Shown here in pieces: positions 6,970 through 8,448 of a stretch of DNA of 8,448 nt. Made by a program: the position numbers and the translations under genes. Source of the stretch: Gammaproteobacteria bacterium (lineage in GTDB: Bacteria > Pseudomonadota > Gammaproteobacteria > Steroidobacterales > Woeseiaceae); NCBI GenBank assembly GCA_003645495.1, contig QNFK01000054.1, positions 1 to 8,448 on the forward strand. The letters are read 5' to 3'. Within the stretch, counting starts at the first letter, position 1. Every line of letters begins with the position of its first letter. The notes below the pieces were generated by a model. The model worked only from the letters and a program-made list of their open reading frames with translations. It did not search any database and had not been told where the DNA came from.

Positions 6970-7156
6970 CATGCAACAGGACAAAGAAGAGACAGTGGAG
7001 CCATGGTTTCGGAATCCCTGGGTCTGGTTAATAATTGCGATCCCGGCACTCACCGTCGTTGGTGGTTTGCTGACCATTTTTCTTGCCATCACCAATCCGC
7101 ACATCATAGTTAGCGATTCCGCGACCGACGACACCGCAACGACCAGATCTCCCTGA
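6959..7156 (+). CDS. Short CcoH/FixH-like protein lacking the periplasmic domain
   Basis: A 65-residue protein in the ccoH position between ccoG and ccoI. Residues 15-49 resemble the N-terminal anchor of CcoH/FixH: EPWFRNPWVWLIIAIPALTV, then a helix with VVGGLLTIFLAIT. Full CcoH proteins are usually about 150-180 residues. They continue with a conserved DYYKEG-type segment and a periplasmic beta-rich domain, both missing here. The protein ends after a short polar tail rich in D and T. ccoI begins 2 bases after the stop, so there is no room for a frameshifted remainder. The start at ATG 6959 overlaps ccoG and has a weak GCGGA (6947-6951). ATG 6971 is an alternative giving 61 residues. CcoH stabilises the cbb3 complex during assembly; whether this short form does so is unknown. 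Confidence 0.72.
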   Translation: MTTDMQQDKEETVEPWFRNPWVWLIIAIPALTVVGGLLTIFLAITNPHIIVSDSATDDTATTRSP

Positions 7157-7158
7157 TC

Positions 7159-8448
7159 ATGAGCCGCGCTGACGGTTGCTTTCACTGCGGGGAACCGCTG
7201 CCAAATGGCCCGTTAATCATTGCGCAACTTGATGGCATAGAGCAGCCAATGTGCTGCATTGGCTGCAAAGCGGTCGCCGAGTTTATTTACAGCGCGGGCC
7301 TGACCGCATTCTATGAGTTTCGCAGCCAGCCCGATTCGGACCTGCAGCCTGCGGATGAGCCCGGTGAGTGGCAACACTATGACTCCGCAGACCTGCTTGC
7401 CCGCTATGTACACGAAGATCGGGGCGCTGCCGAGACGACACTGGATATCGGCGGCATGTACTGTACCGCCTGCGTCTGGTTGCTCGACAAAGCATTGAGT
7501 CAGATTGACGCGATCGAAAACGTCACCGTTAATCCGGCTACCCGCCGTGCTGTCATCCGCTGGGATGCTGCACAGCTGAAATTCAGCGAATTGCTGGATG
7601 CGATCTCGCGTATTGGATTTAGACCACTACCGGTTGGTGTCGGCCAGTCCAAAGACACTAACGACGAAGAATATCGCCGCTCGCTAAAACGACTTATCGT
7701 GGCAGGTGCAGCGGGCATGCAGGTAATGATGTTTGCCGTCGCGCTGTATGCGGGAGATTTTTTCGGCATTGAGCCAGGTGTCGAGAAATTCCTGCGAACA
7801 ATCAGCTTGCTGGTGACGATCCCCATCGTCTTTTACTCCGCCCGGCCGTTTTTTGCCAGCGCCTGGCGTGGCATCCGTGCACGCGCTCCCGGTATGGACT
7901 TACCTGTATCGATTGCTATCGCCGCCGCTTTTTTTGCGTCTGTATGGGCCACGTGGATGGACCAGGGCAACATCTATTTCGATTCGGTCGCAATGTTCGT
8001 GTTGTTTCTCAGCGCCACGCGTTTCCTTGAAATGCGCGCAAGACATCGAGCGGATGACTACGCTGTAGCCCTCGCTCGCCTGCTGCCGGATACAGCAACG
8101 CGCGTCGTGGGTGGCGATGCAGAAATCGTGGCACTGGATCGAATTCGCGTCGGCGATGTCATCATGATTCGGCCGGGCGAAGTCGTGCCGATCGATGGTG
8201 AAATGTTGACTGGCAGTCTCTCTGTCGATGAATCCATGCTGACCGGCGAGTCGCTGCCCGTCGGCCGTGAACCTGGCGCACAGGTTTATGCCGGTGGCAT
8301 CAATCGAAGCGGCAACGGCACACTACGTGTCACGCGTACCGGCGCCAGCACAAGCCTGGCCGAAATCGGGCGATTGCTGGAACGCGCACAAGCCGATAAA
8401 CCGCCGATTGCCGTTCTCGCGGATCGCATTGCCAGCCGCTTTGTACTC
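7159..8448 (+). CDS. ccoI: Copper-transporting P1B-type ATPase CcoI, N-terminal part (cut by window end)
   Basis: CcoI (FixI/CopA2 type) is a slow Cu(I)-exporting ATPase of the inner membrane, needed for cbb3 assembly rather than copper resistance. 430 codons are present and the frame is still open at the right edge. The N-terminus has a cysteine-rich metal-binding domain typical of the FixI group: C7-x2-C10 (CFHCGEPLP) and C32-C33-x2-C36 (MCCIGCKAV). A heavy-metal-associated domain follows with GMYCTACVW (C102, C105). Membrane helices lie at about residues 179-199, 212-232, 248-268 and 272-292. The actuator domain contains DESMLTGESLPV with TGES at 362-365. The CPC motif, the DKTGT phosphorylation site and the ATP-binding domain would lie beyond the window. 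The start at ATG 7159 is 2 bases after the preceding stop and lacks a clear ribosome site, consistent with translational coupling. Confidence 0.96.
   Translation, partial: MSRADGCFHCGEPLPNGPLIIAQLDGIEQPMCCIGCKAVAEFIYSAGLTAFYEFRSQPDSDLQPADEPGEWQHYDSADLLARYVHEDRGAAETTLDIGGMYCTACVWLLDKALSQIDAIENVTVNPATRRAVIRWDAAQLKFSELLDAISRIGFRPLPVGVGQSKDTNDEEYRRSLKRLIVAGAAGMQVMMFAVALYAGDFFGIEPGVEKFLRTISLLVTIPIVFYSARPFFASAWRGIRARAPGMDLPVSIAIAAAFFASVWATWMDQGNIYFDSVAMFVLFLSATRFLEMRARHRADDYAVALARLLPDTATRVVGGDAEIVALDRIRVGDVIMIRPGEVVPIDGEMLTGSLSVDESMLTGESLPVGREPGAQVYAGGINRSGNGTLRVTRTGASTSLAEIGRLLERAQADKPPIAVLADRIASRFVL

Noticed and set aside
6959..7158. Frameshifted full-length ccoH
   Set aside because: ccoI begins 2 bases after the short gene with its expected N-terminal cysteine motif. 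No room remains for a missing FixH domain in another frame, so this is a short gene rather than a frameshift.
7159..8448. General copper-resistance CopA instead of CcoI
   Set aside because: The extra N-terminal cysteine domain (C7, C10, C32, C33, C36) before the HMA domain, and the position directly after ccoG and the ccoH-like gene, are typical of the FixI/CcoI group.

Overview
The window carries a cytochrome cbb3 (C-family haem-copper) oxidase locus from a proteobacterium, most likely a gammaproteobacterium. This rests on the gene order ccoNOQP, small gene, ccoG, ccoH-like, ccoI, on Pseudomonas-like spacing of the metal ligands in CcoN, and on a lipoprotein-type ApbE. No finer placement is supportable from sequence reading alone. 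Base composition looks even and moderately GC-rich. Every gene recognised lies on the plus strand, and there are no signs of mobile DNA, tRNA, rRNA or CRISPR.

Layout. An ApbE family FAD:protein FMN transferase lipoprotein occupies about 32-1072; its reading frame is still open at the left window edge. After a 97-base gap comes a DUF2189 multi-pass membrane protein (1170-1979). A 139-base gap (1980-2118) with two small inverted repeats probably holds the promoter of the oxidase operon. The structural genes follow: ccoN (2119-3534), ccoO (3545-4150), ccoQ (4164-4343, a 59-codon gene) and ccoP (4340-5221). Spacings are 10 and 13 bases, then a 4-base overlap. Next is an unrecognised 97-residue two-helix membrane protein (5232-5525). 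The assembly genes are ccoG (5575-6969), a very short CcoH/FixH-like gene (6959-7156) and ccoI (from 7159, cut by the right edge after 430 codons).

How they work together. CcoN holds haem b, haem b3 and CuB. CcoO (one haem c) and CcoP (two haems c) pass electrons from periplasmic cytochromes to CcoN. CcoQ is a small accessory subunit. CcoG is a polyferredoxin-like copper reductase and CcoI a copper-exporting P-type ATPase; together they supply copper for CuB. CcoH normally stabilises the complex, but here only its membrane-anchor part is present. Full ccoI and probably ccoS would lie beyond the right edge.

The locus is largely a conventional cbb3 operon. The parts that deserve a second look are the two-helix protein between ccoP and ccoG, the cut-down CcoH, the DUF2189 neighbour, and the open frame leading into ApbE, which could belong to the end of an nqrF gene.
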